From the IMG/VR virus record IMGVR_UViG_3300030107_006221, positions 1 to 44,454 of that record: a stretch of DNA of 44,454 bases. One strand, given 5' to 3'. A program made the translations under genes and the position numbers. Numbering within the stretch: position 1 is the stretch's first letter; each line of letters opens with the position of its first letter. The notes beneath the pieces were generated by a model, which was not told where the DNA came from, searched no databases, and saw nothing but the letters and a program-made list of their open reading frames with translations. Origin of the DNA: a virus. Positions 32,307-40,409 of this stretch are shown here, piece by piece.

Positions 32307-32897
32307 TTACTCGTAAAGGTATCGACCATAAACATATGGAGAGAAAAGGACACTCTGGTCGATTGATCCCTTATCAGCATCTTGCGGAACCTCACCAAGC
32401 TCAGTTGAATCAGCAGCATCGGGGTCGAGCAAAGCATCATCCATCATATCGTCATATGCTTCCATAGATTTAAAGTATGGCCGCTCTTCATTCATCCATT
32501 GACCAATTTCATACAATGAGGCTTTAATTGGATCAAGCTCTGTTGAATCTAAAATTAAAGCTTCAAGTGATCCATAGACATTTCCGCCTTGGATTGAATC
32601 AAAAGCAATAACGCCCTTTTTCTTGAGGTGTTGAAACAAACGACTCTCGGCTCCATATACCACTTCGGACATTAAATCTTTTGCGAAAGCAACAATCTTT
32701 TTTGATTCCAACATAACAACAATATCAATATCGGCATGGTCAAATATCATTAAGTCACCGTTTAGTGCTCTCCGCATGTTTAATTTAAATTCCAGCATTT
32801 GGCTTTCTGGTTCTGCAATTTTAACACTAATTGTCTCGTTTGCTGGCTGTTCGGTTGGCTCCGGTGTAGGGTTGGCAATATTTATTTTGATAGACAT
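32307..32897 (-). CDS. Unknown conserved-looking protein between portal and protease
   Basis: A 196-residue acidic protein: a Pro/Glu/Thr-rich N-terminus, a folded core (NMRRALNGDLMIFDHADIDI, VVYGAESRLFQHLKKKG, GSLEALILDS) and an Asp/Glu-rich C-terminus ending PYVYGRYLYE. ATG 32897 overlaps the preceding stop. By order, such genes between gp20 and gp21 are often prohead components (T4 gp67/gp68 position), but the sequence does not confirm it. Confidence 0.6.
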   Translation of the reverse strand: MSIKINIANPTPEPTEQPANETISVKIAEPESQMLEFKLNMRRALNGDLMIFDHADIDIVVMLESKKIVAFAKDLMSEVVYGAESRLFQHLKKKGVIAFDSIQGGNVYGSLEALILDSTELDPIKASLYEIGQWMNEERPYFKSMEAYDDMMDDALLDPDAADSTELGEVPQDADKGSIDQSVLFSPYVYGRYLYE

Positions 32898-33721
32898 TAT
32901 TCTAATACCTCAGAAACAAAATCTTGAATATAAAACACCTCTCTTACCAACTCTTCGGTAATTGGAATTTTTTTATAACTTTCAAGTTTTTCAAGAACTC
33001 TTTGAGTATTATCATAGAATTCTTTATTGTTTTTAATTTTATCTGTCTCAGAGCATCTTGTGACTTGTTCCTTGAGTCGGGCCACTTCTTCGTTCAAAAA
33101 CGATTTAAGGCCAAGTCCATTATCCGAGAAAGAAGTAATATAGTTCGTTAAAAGATCCTTTTGTTCTTTGCGAAGAGTCTTATCATAAGTTTCATTAAAT
33201 TTGTTAACGAATGTCTTGTATTCCAAACTATCAATATGTTTCATTTCTTGTTTTTCTTCTGTCTTTGTAGAAGTGAGCATTCCAACAACTCTTTGTTCCA
33301 AAATCAAACGAGTTTTAGCGTTTGTATTATCTGAATGAAAATACTGATACAAAGAACCGATGTTTTTATAATTTGAAATAAAGTTTGAGAAAACTGAATT
33401 TGAAAGAGATTCGTTTATCTCTTTAATCAAAGCTGTTTGTTGGTTGAAGATCTCTTTCTTATCAAGGCTGTTAAAGTCTTTTTTGACCTCAAATAAAAAC
33501 CGTCGAGAAAAATTCGGAGACATTTTATCTGCCTCTAAGACCAATTTATATATTTCTAATTCTCTTTTTAGTGGAGACTCAGCATTAAAATATTTTTTAA
33601 TGGTCTCCAAGATGTTTTGTTTTTTATCTTCTTGTCCTCGGACAATTGCTTTTGTTAATTCTGTGATTAATGATTCGTAAAGAAAAGCGGTGTTTCTTTT
33701 CTTATTGTGTTTTACTCTCAT
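32897..33721 (-). CDS. Unknown helical protein after portal, 274 aa
   Basis: A mainly helical, Lys/Glu-rich protein beginning MRVKHNKKRNTAFLYESLIT. It overlaps the portal gene end by 20 bases and the next gene by one, implying translational coupling. There is no membrane segment. I recall similar proteins downstream of gp20 in T4-like marine phages but no function. A head-assembly role is likely from context. Confidence 0.6.
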   Translation of the reverse strand: MRVKHNKKRNTAFLYESLITELTKAIVRGQEDKKQNILETIKKYFNAESPLKRELEIYKLVLEADKMSPNFSRRFLFEVKKDFNSLDKKEIFNQQTALIKEINESLSNSVFSNFISNYKNIGSLYQYFHSDNTNAKTRLILEQRVVGMLTSTKTEEKQEMKHIDSLEYKTFVNKFNETYDKTLRKEQKDLLTNYITSFSDNGLGLKSFLNEEVARLKEQVTRCSETDKIKNNKEFYDNTQRVLEKLESYKKIPITEELVREVFYIQDFVSEVLE

Positions 33722-35621
33722 TCTCTGTGTTCTCCAAGTTGTTTAAGCTTTCTAGAAGTTCGTTTACTTCTGATGATGTATTAAATAGTTTTTCTTCTTC
33801 TATTTTATCTAGTGTTTTGTTTTCTGTTACGCCCCTGACTAGTGAATCTAATCCACCAAAACCAGTTTTGCCTTTAAAAATGCTTCTGGTTGTGTTTCCA
33901 TACTCACCTGTGGCTTGATTTTTCATGTGTTTTGAAAACCCGCCTTTGCGATAATTTAGCTGATGTTTTTTATATGGTCCTCTGGTTTTGTCTTTTCTTT
34001 TACCGGGGGCGGCAAGAAGAACATCGTCATCTTCGCCACCGGCCCCTTCGTCGCCGCCTTCATCGCCGAGATCAAGCTCATCATCACCGCCAAGATCAAG
34101 TTCGCCGCCAGCATCATCATCACCGCCGAAATCAAGATCACCACCGCCACCGCTTTCGGGAACCTGCCCAGCGACTTCAAGGTCGGCCATAAATTTCCTA
34201 TCAAAGAACATTTCTCTCTGCATTCTAATAAATTCATCTTCGGAAATTCCAAACATATGTTCGGCAATCCATCGCATTGAAAAGAAGCCTTCGGTAGCAG
34301 CACCGGCGACATCAAATTTAGTTTTCCAATGTTCAAGTTCTTGAAGTTCAGCAATCTTTGAAGGGTTGTTCAAAGAGAGGCTAAAAGCCAAAAGATCGTC
34401 GCCTCTGAAACCTAATGTAAAAAGATGAATAATTCCAATCTTTTCTAACTCAGAAACAACCACTCTTTGTAATCTTTGAATAGTTCTAGCAAAGCGAATA
34501 TCTTTTTGTGCTAAGGTTGTTTTGTCTTCTTGTGCTCCATCGCCCATAACAAGATACGATTGAGGAACTTTGAGAGCAGCAAATAATTTTTCTCTTAAAT
34601 ACTTAACATCTTCAACAGTTCCTGTAAACTGACCACCGGGAAGGTTTATAATCTCTGTTCCAGAGGTTCCACCACGGATAGGAATAAAATAATCTTCTTC
34701 AATTGATAAAGGATTATATCGAAGGTCAACACGACCAGTTTTTGGATCAACTACTTGGTGTCGTTTCATTTGAGTCATAACTTTCTGCATATATTGTTCA
34801 ACATCATTTGGTGAGATATTACCAACATCAATTTTAAATACTCGCCTTTCTGGGCTTCTTACGATACGATAAGCCATCATTGCATCTTCAAGCAATGTCA
34901 ATTGTCTCCAAATACGTCGAGCAGGTTCAAGAACCGAAGTTCCATAAGGGGCGTGTTTATCATTACCAAGAATACGAAAGTGAGCCATCTGCCAGTTTTC
35001 AAGAGTCATACCAGCACTGTTCCATTGATATTGGACATAGTTTGGATTTGAATCATCCTCTCCCTCTAATCTTTCAATTTCTTGTGGAGGCAAGCCAATT
35101 ACGCTTCTTATTCCCATTTTGTCATCAATATCCAAATATAAAAACAAGTCTCCATACTTACACATTGTACGAGACCAACCAAATAAGTTATGATCGATAT
35201 TTAAAACATTGTGATACAAAGAATGTAAAATAGATTTTATTTCTTCGTTAGGGCACTTAATTCTCAACATAGGTTGTAAAGAAGAATGAGTGGTCATTTC
35301 ATCAGCATAAATATCAATAGCAGAAGCAATAATTGGTTCGTATTCCATCTGATCGAAATCAATATACCTCTCATTGCGATTTCTATTAGAAATCATATTA
35401 AGGGCCATAATATTCATTGGGTTATATTCAGTCTTTTTAAACTGCTGTCCCGATGCAGATCTAAATTTAGATGAATACATATCCAGATGTCTTCTTGATA
35501 ATTGTCTACCAGTCTGGGTTCGCCTCTGAGTCAGAGGGCCCGAGAACAGTCTCGTTAGTTGTTTAAATAAACCTGATTCATTATTATATGGGTTCTTGGT
35601 ATTTTTTCTTCTTTGTGCCAT
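33702..35621 (-). CDS. 20: Portal protein (gp20) with Asp/Gly-rich segment
   Basis: A 639-residue protein (T4 gp20: 524). Typical gp20 sequence includes NRNERYIDFDQMEYEPIIAS, IYADEMTTHS, VRSPERRVFKIDVGNI, PGGQFTGTVEDVKYLREKLF and LKVPQSYLVMGDGAQEDKTT, a set I recognise from T4-type portals. It forms the dodecamer at the head vertex for packaging and tail joining. Near the C-terminus a Gly/Asp-rich low-complexity block (GGGDLDFGGDDDAGGELDLG and onward to about 34020) precedes a basic KRKDKTRGPYKKHQ tail. This extension accounts for the extra length. Confidence 0.9.
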   Translation of the reverse strand: MAQRRKNTKNPYNNESGLFKQLTRLFSGPLTQRRTQTGRQLSRRHLDMYSSKFRSASGQQFKKTEYNPMNIMALNMISNRNRNERYIDFDQMEYEPIIASAIDIYADEMTTHSSLQPMLRIKCPNEEIKSILHSLYHNVLNIDHNLFGWSRTMCKYGDLFLYLDIDDKMGIRSVIGLPPQEIERLEGEDDSNPNYVQYQWNSAGMTLENWQMAHFRILGNDKHAPYGTSVLEPARRIWRQLTLLEDAMMAYRIVRSPERRVFKIDVGNISPNDVEQYMQKVMTQMKRHQVVDPKTGRVDLRYNPLSIEEDYFIPIRGGTSGTEIINLPGGQFTGTVEDVKYLREKLFAALKVPQSYLVMGDGAQEDKTTLAQKDIRFARTIQRLQRVVVSELEKIGIIHLFTLGFRGDDLLAFSLSLNNPSKIAELQELEHWKTKFDVAGAATEGFFSMRWIAEHMFGISEDEFIRMQREMFFDRKFMADLEVAGQVPESGGGGDLDFGGDDDAGGELDLGGDDELDLGDEGGDEGAGGEDDDVLLAAPGKRKDKTRGPYKKHQLNYRKGGFSKHMKNQATGEYGNTTRSIFKGKTGFGGLDSLVRGVTENKTLDKIEEEKLFNTSSEVNELLESLNNLENTENESKTQ

Positions 35622-35626
35622 TTTTC

Positions 35627-37210
35627 TTATCCTTTATAAATCCAAAGAAAATCTTTTATTTGCTCTTTTGCATCTAATTGTTTTTCTTTAAGGTCTGATC
35701 CGTATCCATTCATGCCTTTTATAGCAGTGTTCATTGTTGTTTTGTTTAAGTACATAGAATTTAACATCGCTTTTTTATATTCTACATCTCTCTGGTTAAC
35801 CTGTAATGCCGTGTCTCTAACCCAACAAGCGATAGCCAAAGACATCACCAAATCGTCATGATACGATCGCATGGCTTGTGGTTTTCCATTTTTCCAAATG
35901 AAAGTTTTAAATTCATGAAAAGTTCTTGACGAATAGATGTTTAACATTTTATTTCTTATAAACTCCTCAAGTTTTGCTACAATCAAAGGACGAGTTTTAG
36001 TTGAAGTTGTAAAACCAGCAACTGCTCCATCCATGGCTTCGCCTTGGACAGATTCAACAAACTCATGTGTCGATTTAATTGAATAATAGAGATTTGGATA
36101 ACCGAGAGTAATTAGTTTTTCCAAGATGGATATACCAATTCCATTGTTTTCAACAACTAGAAGACAATTTCCATATTCTGTTCCCGCTGAAAATAACATT
36201 TGAGAATACATATCCAAATTTGGCTTGCCTTGGTATTCAGCTACAATCTCCATCGTTTCTAATTTTAAAACATGGAATACAGAATTATCGGCACCGTCGC
36301 CTCTTGCAACATCTGCAACAAGTAAATAACTGTTACCTTCATTATATTTCTCCCAAATCCAAAAGTTCCTATCATGACCTGTTCTATATTGTGGCTCACG
36401 AATAGTATTATTTAACCAAGCAATATCATCAGGGTGAATCACTGTGTCGCCTGATGTGTTAAAGTTGCATTCTAACTCTTGTGCTATTTGTCTCCGAGAC
36501 ATGTTCTTTGTCTCTTTCTCAAACCATTCTTGATTTCTTTCGGGATGAACATCCCAAGGGAGACAGACCGGATGAAAATCATTCTCTTTATTATCGGCAT
36601 CAACATAGGTTTTGTGAAACCAGTTTCCAACACCGTTTGGAGTCGAAAGAGCGATACAGCGACCACCAGTTGATAGAGTGGGATATAAACCAGTCCAGAG
36701 TTCTTTTAGGCCATCGACGTGTGCGGCCTCATCAATAACTAAAAGCGAAAGAGCTTCAGAACGACCAGCATCACCAGAAGTGGAAGCAGCTTTAATTTGA
36801 GAGCCATTTGATAGTTCAAACGATGTTCTGTTGTCGATTGAAATTGTAGCCACTTGTAACCAAGGTGGTAAATTCTTCATGATATGTTTTACTTTTTTTA
36901 CCAAGTTGGCAGCAGTGGCAAATTTAGTTGCGATAACCAAAACATTCTTATCACGATGAAACAACATAAGCCACACACAATATGCGGCTGTAATAGTTGA
37001 GATCCCCAACTGTCGGGCTTTTAGGATAACTGTAAAGCGGAAATCGTTATAGTCGTTTAATAAATCATCTTGATACGGATAAGTTTTAAACGGAACGAGA
37101 CCTTTCAGTGGGTGCGAGATCCTACAAAAATTATTTGTAAAATAAACCGGATCTTTCCCGCATTTAAGGATTTCTTTTACAATCTCCTTTTTTGAGAGTT
37201 TAAAAGACAT
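35627..37210 (-). CDS. 17: Large terminase subunit (gp17)
   Basis: A 527-residue packaging motor. The N-terminal ATPase has ILKARQLGISTITAAY (Walker A region, residues 63-77), SLLVIDEAAH (Walker B, VIDE at 157-160) and ALSTPNG (coupling motif, about 186-192). The C-terminal RNase-H-like nuclease has LLVADVARGDGAD (Asp299), LLVVENNG (Glu353) and YHDDLVMSLAIA near the end. T4 gp17 is 610 residues. The Walker A lacks the usual GKT Lys (here GIS), as in some other terminases with RQLGxS. It sits between the 180-residue gene and the portal. Confidence 0.95.
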   Translation of the reverse strand: MSFKLSKKEIVKEILKCGKDPVYFTNNFCRISHPLKGLVPFKTYPYQDDLLNDYNDFRFTVILKARQLGISTITAAYCVWLMLFHRDKNVLVIATKFATAANLVKKVKHIMKNLPPWLQVATISIDNRTSFELSNGSQIKAASTSGDAGRSEALSLLVIDEAAHVDGLKELWTGLYPTLSTGGRCIALSTPNGVGNWFHKTYVDADNKENDFHPVCLPWDVHPERNQEWFEKETKNMSRRQIAQELECNFNTSGDTVIHPDDIAWLNNTIREPQYRTGHDRNFWIWEKYNEGNSYLLVADVARGDGADNSVFHVLKLETMEIVAEYQGKPNLDMYSQMLFSAGTEYGNCLLVVENNGIGISILEKLITLGYPNLYYSIKSTHEFVESVQGEAMDGAVAGFTTSTKTRPLIVAKLEEFIRNKMLNIYSSRTFHEFKTFIWKNGKPQAMRSYHDDLVMSLAIACWVRDTALQVNQRDVEYKKAMLNSMYLNKTTMNTAIKGMNGYGSDLKEKQLDAKEQIKDFLWIYKG

Positions 37211-37752
37211 TATTTCCTAGTGTCGTTGCTTGGCCTCTTCTTAGAATTAAGAGAAAGAAAATCTCTGATTGCTTTATCTACTGTGTCCTCGGAGGGAGAT
37301 AACACTGGCTCTGAATCAACACCGGAGATTTTAAACCATCGGTAAGCTTGGACAAAAGAGCGAACGCGAGATGTTGATTGAGCAAGAACTTTAATTTCTT
37401 CATCTTTCACAGGAGTAATTCTAACTGATTCGCCAGTGATGGCTTTATATTCTTTTTGTAAGAATTTTTTAATATCATTAATTTTTCTTTCCATCTCGGC
37501 TTCAAAGCCACCAGCATAAATATCTTTAAGTTTAATATCTGATTGATATACAATGCACATCGCATCACCGGAAAATTTAACTTTAAACCCATCAATAACT
37601 CTTGAATCAAGAATTGGATCACCTTCTTCGCGATTGAGACCAATCTTTCGTGCTTTTCCATCGGCAGCATATCGTTCATCATGCGAGCCGTCATAAGCAT
37701 TTGCGGCTGCTTGTGCGATACCTTGTACGATTTTTAGTGTGTTTGAGCTCAT
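37210..37752 (-). CDS. Unknown protein before large terminase (gp16 position)
   Basis: A 180-residue protein with an Ala-rich helix at the start (GIAQAAANAYDGSHD), then REEGDPILDSRVIDGFKVKF, a beta segment and a long helix (FEAEMERKINDIKKFLQKEY). It overlaps the terminase ATG by one base. T4 has small terminase gp16 here. The sequence does not show an obvious small-terminase DNA-binding domain, so this may be another conserved phage protein. Confidence 0.6.
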   Translation of the reverse strand: MSSNTLKIVQGIAQAAANAYDGSHDERYAADGKARKIGLNREEGDPILDSRVIDGFKVKFSGDAMCIVYQSDIKLKDIYAGGFEAEMERKINDIKKFLQKEYKAITGESVRITPVKDEEIKVLAQSTSRVRSFVQAYRWFKISGVDSEPVLSPSEDTVDKAIRDFLSLNSKKRPSNDTRK

Positions 37753-37763
37753 TTAGTAATCCT

Positions 37764-38117
37764 CTATTTTTTTCGGGTTCGGCGTTTTTTTGTTTCGGCC
37801 ATTTTAACTTGGGCAATTTTGGCTTCTCTACATTTGTCTATTTGGGCTTGGATATCAGCGACAATCATGTCGCCATACGCCATCTCGTTATCATATGATA
37901 ATCCATGCTTCCAACTACCAGATTCCAAATGTTGTTCTAATTTCTTGTAATTACAATCAAGATATCCCGGTAAATTCATTCTTATTTTTTCGATTGCTTG
38001 TTCGACAGATAACTCATCAGATGCTGGTCCGGGTTCACTTGGCAATTCGATCTTTTCTTTGATCTTTCCAAGCTCTTCTTTAATAATTTTTCTAAGTTGT
38101 TCTTTTGTTAATTTCAT
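37764..38117 (-). CDS. Leader-family protein, 117 aa
   Basis: ATG 38117 (MKLTKEQLRKIIKEELGKI) is chosen over the upstream TTG because GGAG lies about nine bases before it. The leader is followed by an acidic linker, a helical domain (VEQAIEKIRMNLPGYLDCNY), and a basic tail ending KKRRTRKK. The first 57 bases of the gene region are identical to those of the gene at 38972-39220. A packaged, DNA-associated protein is a speculation from leader and basic tail. Confidence 0.7.
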   Translation of the reverse strand: MKLTKEQLRKIIKEELGKIKEKIELPSEPGPASDELSVEQAIEKIRMNLPGYLDCNYKKLEQHLESGSWKHGLSYDNEMAYGDMIVADIQAQIDKCREAKIAQVKMAETKKRRTRKK

Positions 38118-38118
38118 T
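38062..38118. repeat. 57-bp direct repeat, copy 1
   Basis: Identical over 57 bases to 39165-39221 (offset 1103). It covers the leader codons MKLTKEQLRKIIKEELGK and the base before ATG. Flanks diverge at once. Confidence 0.9.
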
Positions 38119-38491
38119 GTTTTGGTCTCCAACCTTTATTCCACCTATCTTCGCGCCCCTCAACCCATTGGATGTAACATTTTTCACAACAATCAAACTT
38201 CGTCATATAGACATCATCATTTGATTTAAAAGAATATGTTTTACAAATCGGACAAGATCGCTCGGATTCTTTATTAAGTAGTTTTTTCGGAATAAAAACC
38301 CCATTTACTTCTTCTCGATCAAAATCTTCTTTGTCTTCATAGTATTTGTGTGTTTCTTTTAGTTGAGCCAAATACTCTTTTTCTTTCTCGTCTGTCCAAT
38401 TGCTCTTCGGGTGTTGTATTGTTTCTTCACCATATTTCTTCGCAATTGCTTTCTCAACTTTTACTGTGTAATTCGGATCCTTTTTGCTCAT
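38114..38491 (-). CDS. Zinc-ribbon protein of unknown function
   Basis: ATG 38491 overlaps the preceding stop (ATGA), giving 125 residues. The N-terminal part is charged and helical. The C-terminal half has CPICKTYSF (C80, C83) and FDCCEKCYIQW (C101/C102, C105), a zinc-ribbon pattern, then GREDRWNKGWRPK. I associate such a C-x2-C...CC-x2-C protein with T4-like marine phages but know no function. It overlaps the next gene by four bases. Confidence 0.7.
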   Translation of the reverse strand: MSKKDPNYTVKVEKAIAKKYGEETIQHPKSNWTDEKEKEYLAQLKETHKYYEDKEDFDREEVNGVFIPKKLLNKESERSCPICKTYSFKSNDDVYMTKFDCCEKCYIQWVEGREDRWNKGWRPKQ

Positions 38492-38916
38492 CGCAACCCC
38501 GGTGTAATAGCATACATAATGCCGATTGCTGCCCCCGCGCCAACTGTGAAGCCACCAATAGCCCACCAATGGGCATTTGAAGGGCGAACATACTTTTCTA
38601 AACTCTGAATGTGTTGATCTCGAATACTAATCACATCGGTAAATCGTTGATTGTCTGCTTCTGATTTAGCATAAAGAATATCGTATTTATATTGTGAAGT
38701 GGCATTTGCTTGTCCAACTTCAAAATCTACTCTCAATTTGCATTCAAGATTTCTGAACTGGTGATCGACAATCAGTTTTGAAACTGCTGGATCATTAAAT
38801 AAACGACCGTCAAAGGGGGCTACGTCTCCTTCTTTGAGGTTTGTGAATTTCGCTTCTTCCGCTCCATTTGCCGCTGACGACCAAGCCAGCAAAAAGCCCA
38901 TAAGTACATGTTTCAT
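38488..38916 (-). CDS. Exported/membrane protein with signal peptide and C-terminal membrane helix
   Basis: A 142-residue protein: a signal peptide (MKHVLMGFLLAWSSAANGA, cut likely after ANGA), a periplasmic region with GDVAPFDGRLFNDPAVS and a helical coil, then a C-terminal membrane segment (HWWAIGGFTVGAGAAIGIMY). This topology resembles phage envelope proteins near lysis genes that I have seen with 'APFDG' motifs. There is no lipobox Cys. GGAGGAG precedes ATG 38916, and a near-perfect sigma70 promoter lies 24-52 bases upstream. A lysis or envelope-modifying role is possible. Confidence 0.65.
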   Translation of the reverse strand: MKHVLMGFLLAWSSAANGAEEAKFTNLKEGDVAPFDGRLFNDPAVSKLIVDHQFRNLECKLRVDFEVGQANATSQYKYDILYAKSEADNQRFTDVISIRDQHIQSLEKYVRPSNAHWWAIGGFTVGAGAAIGIMYAITPGLR

Positions 38917-38939
38917 TTCTCCTCCAAATAATCGATTAT

Positions 38940-38968
38940 ATTATAACACACTTTTTAGAGTTTGTCAA
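38940..38968 (-). promoter_or_regulatory. Consensus sigma70 promoter
   Basis: Minus strand: -35 TTGACA (38963-38968), a spacer of exactly 17 nt, and -10 TATAAT (38940-38945). Both hexamers are perfect. The expected start site near 38933 gives a leader of about 17 nt before the ribosome binding site and ATG 38916. Confidence 0.9.
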
Positions 38969-38971
38969 GTG

Positions 38972-39220
38972 TTAATCTTCTGGGTCAACTTTCCCAAGCC
39001 AATTAATTAACGGAGTTGCGCTTTCCTTGCTAGAGTCCGCGAGGGCATCTTCTCCGGCATTTGCTTTATGGTTATCACCGTCTTTACGGAACTTCTTGAT
39101 CAGACGGTTCGCTTTTTCTTTCATTGCATTAAAATTTCCCTCAGAGCGTTCTTCTTCCGATAGAATCTTTCCAAGCTCTTCTTTAATAATTTTTCTAAGT
39201 TGTTCTTTTGTTAATTTCAT
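38972..39220 (-). CDS. Leader-family protein, 82 aa
   Basis: Begins MKLTKEQLRKIIKEELGKI, followed by an acidic, Ser/Asn-rich short domain (SEEERSEGNF, KANRLIKKFRKDGDNHKANA) and ends GKVDPED. Its first 57 bases equal those of the gene at 37764-38117. ATG 39220 overlaps the upstream stop. No known domain. Confidence 0.65.
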   Translation of the reverse strand: MKLTKEQLRKIIKEELGKILSEEERSEGNFNAMKEKANRLIKKFRKDGDNHKANAGEDALADSSKESATPLINWLGKVDPED

Positions 39221-39221
39221 T
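39165..39221. repeat. 57-bp direct repeat, copy 2
   Basis: Identical to 38062-38118. A third, imperfect copy lies at about 39603-39649 (at least three mismatches) in the next leader gene. Confidence 0.9.
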
Positions 39222-39648
39222 TTTTGTTTTCCATATAATCATGACGACCGGATGGAGCGGATAGGTCGGAAATTTTCTTAAACCATTCTTTTTTGGCTGT
39301 CCAAATACGCGGATCTGGTGGGGTCTTGCCTTTTTCGATGTTCCAGTCTTCTGGCCAAGGGTGGTTTTTCAGCACCTTTTCCATGCATTCCCAATCCAGT
39401 ATTGGCCTGCCTTCTCCGTCGACATCACGGCAATGCGGATCCGCAGCATCAAAGACCTTCATATAATAATCATAATCTTCTTGAAATTTCTCTGGGTTGT
39501 TGATTTTATACCGATCTTCAATCCAATCTTGGAATTCGTCCTGTCTATCCCGAAACCGGCCAGAGCCGGAGTACTGCTTTTCCGACATCATTACGGCTTG
39601 GAGTTCTTCTTTAATAATTTGTTTAAGTTGTTCTTTTGTTAATTTCAT
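39217..39648 (-). CDS. Leader-family protein, 143 aa
   Basis: Leader MKLTKEQLKQIIKEELQAVM, then a Tyr/Asp/Trp-rich domain (DRQDEFQDWIEDRYKINNPE, CRDVDGEGRPILDWECMEKV, LKNHPWPEDW), mostly charged. AAGGAG precedes ATG 39648. It overlaps the next leader gene by four bases. The C-terminal domain is unrelated to other leader genes by eye. Confidence 0.65.
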   Translation of the reverse strand: MKLTKEQLKQIIKEELQAVMMSEKQYSGSGRFRDRQDEFQDWIEDRYKINNPEKFQEDYDYYMKVFDAADPHCRDVDGEGRPILDWECMEKVLKNHPWPEDWNIEKGKTPPDPRIWTAKKEWFKKISDLSAPSGRHDYMENKK

Positions 39649-39654
39649 TTTTTA

Positions 39655-40395
39655 TTAATCTCCTTGTTTTTGGTTGTGTCTAAGGATTTTATCTTTTTCA
39701 TTGACTATGGTGGAAGCCAATCTTCTTAATCTGTAATACTCGGATCGTTCTTCTTTGGTGAAATCTTTGATGGACTTACCCAAGTCATTTGCCATTTGTT
39801 TCAGAAGACCGGAAGACCAATCGTCCAGCCACCTTCTTTTGTCAAAGTCGGGTCCTGATTGGTCTATAACTTGATCGATCATTGCGCCGATTTCTCTGGC
39901 TTTTTCTTCTGTCGCATTTTCGCTAATTCTATTTTGTCTTCGCGCTTGTTGTCTTTTTGCAATACGTTTATTTTCATCCTCATCGGGATCATGATCTTTG
40001 GATTTGGTAGCTGGGTCGAGCAGTTGAGTAACTTTCATGGCAATTGGTAAAGAAGCGACACCTATCATGCCAAGATGTTTAAGAGCATCAAGAACCATCA
40101 TAACATTATCTGGCGTGATGTGTTCCAAAGATGGCGACTCTATAAGTGTATTGTCTGTATTTGTTTCACGAATTTCATCAAACATCATATTGATCATACC
40201 CATAATATCGTCACGATCAAGATTATTGGTTGTTACAAGGTTTTCAAACTCACCATAGATTTCTTTTGGAGAAAGACGTTTGGGCATATCAAGTGCATTA
40301 TACATTTCATCTTTATCGCCCATGTCGTGATAATGACCTTTTTTCTGTACCTCTTCTTGAATAAATTTTTTAAGTAATTTTGCTGTAAGTTTCAT
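39655..40395 (-). CDS. Leader-family protein, 246 aa
   Basis: Leader MKLTAKLLKKFIQEEVQKKG, more divergent at the DNA level. It is followed by an acidic helical domain with IYGEFENLVTTNNLDRDDIM and a hydrophobic middle (KHLGMIGVASLPIAMKVTQL) that may be one membrane-like helix, then Asp/Lys/Arg-rich stretches. It is the largest member of the family. No recognised fold. Confidence 0.6.
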   Translation of the reverse strand: MKLTAKLLKKFIQEEVQKKGHYHDMGDKDEMYNALDMPKRLSPKEIYGEFENLVTTNNLDRDDIMGMINMMFDEIRETNTDNTLIESPSLEHITPDNVMMVLDALKHLGMIGVASLPIAMKVTQLLDPATKSKDHDPDEDENKRIAKRQQARRQNRISENATEEKAREIGAMIDQVIDQSGPDFDKRRWLDDWSSGLLKQMANDLGKSIKDFTKEERSEYYRLRRLASTIVNEKDKILRHNQKQGD

Positions 40396-40409
40396 AATTT
40401 TTCCTCTAA

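Noticed and set aside
37210-37752. Small terminase gp16 assignment
   Set aside because: Position fits, but the sequence shows no recognisable small-terminase features, so the symbol was not given.
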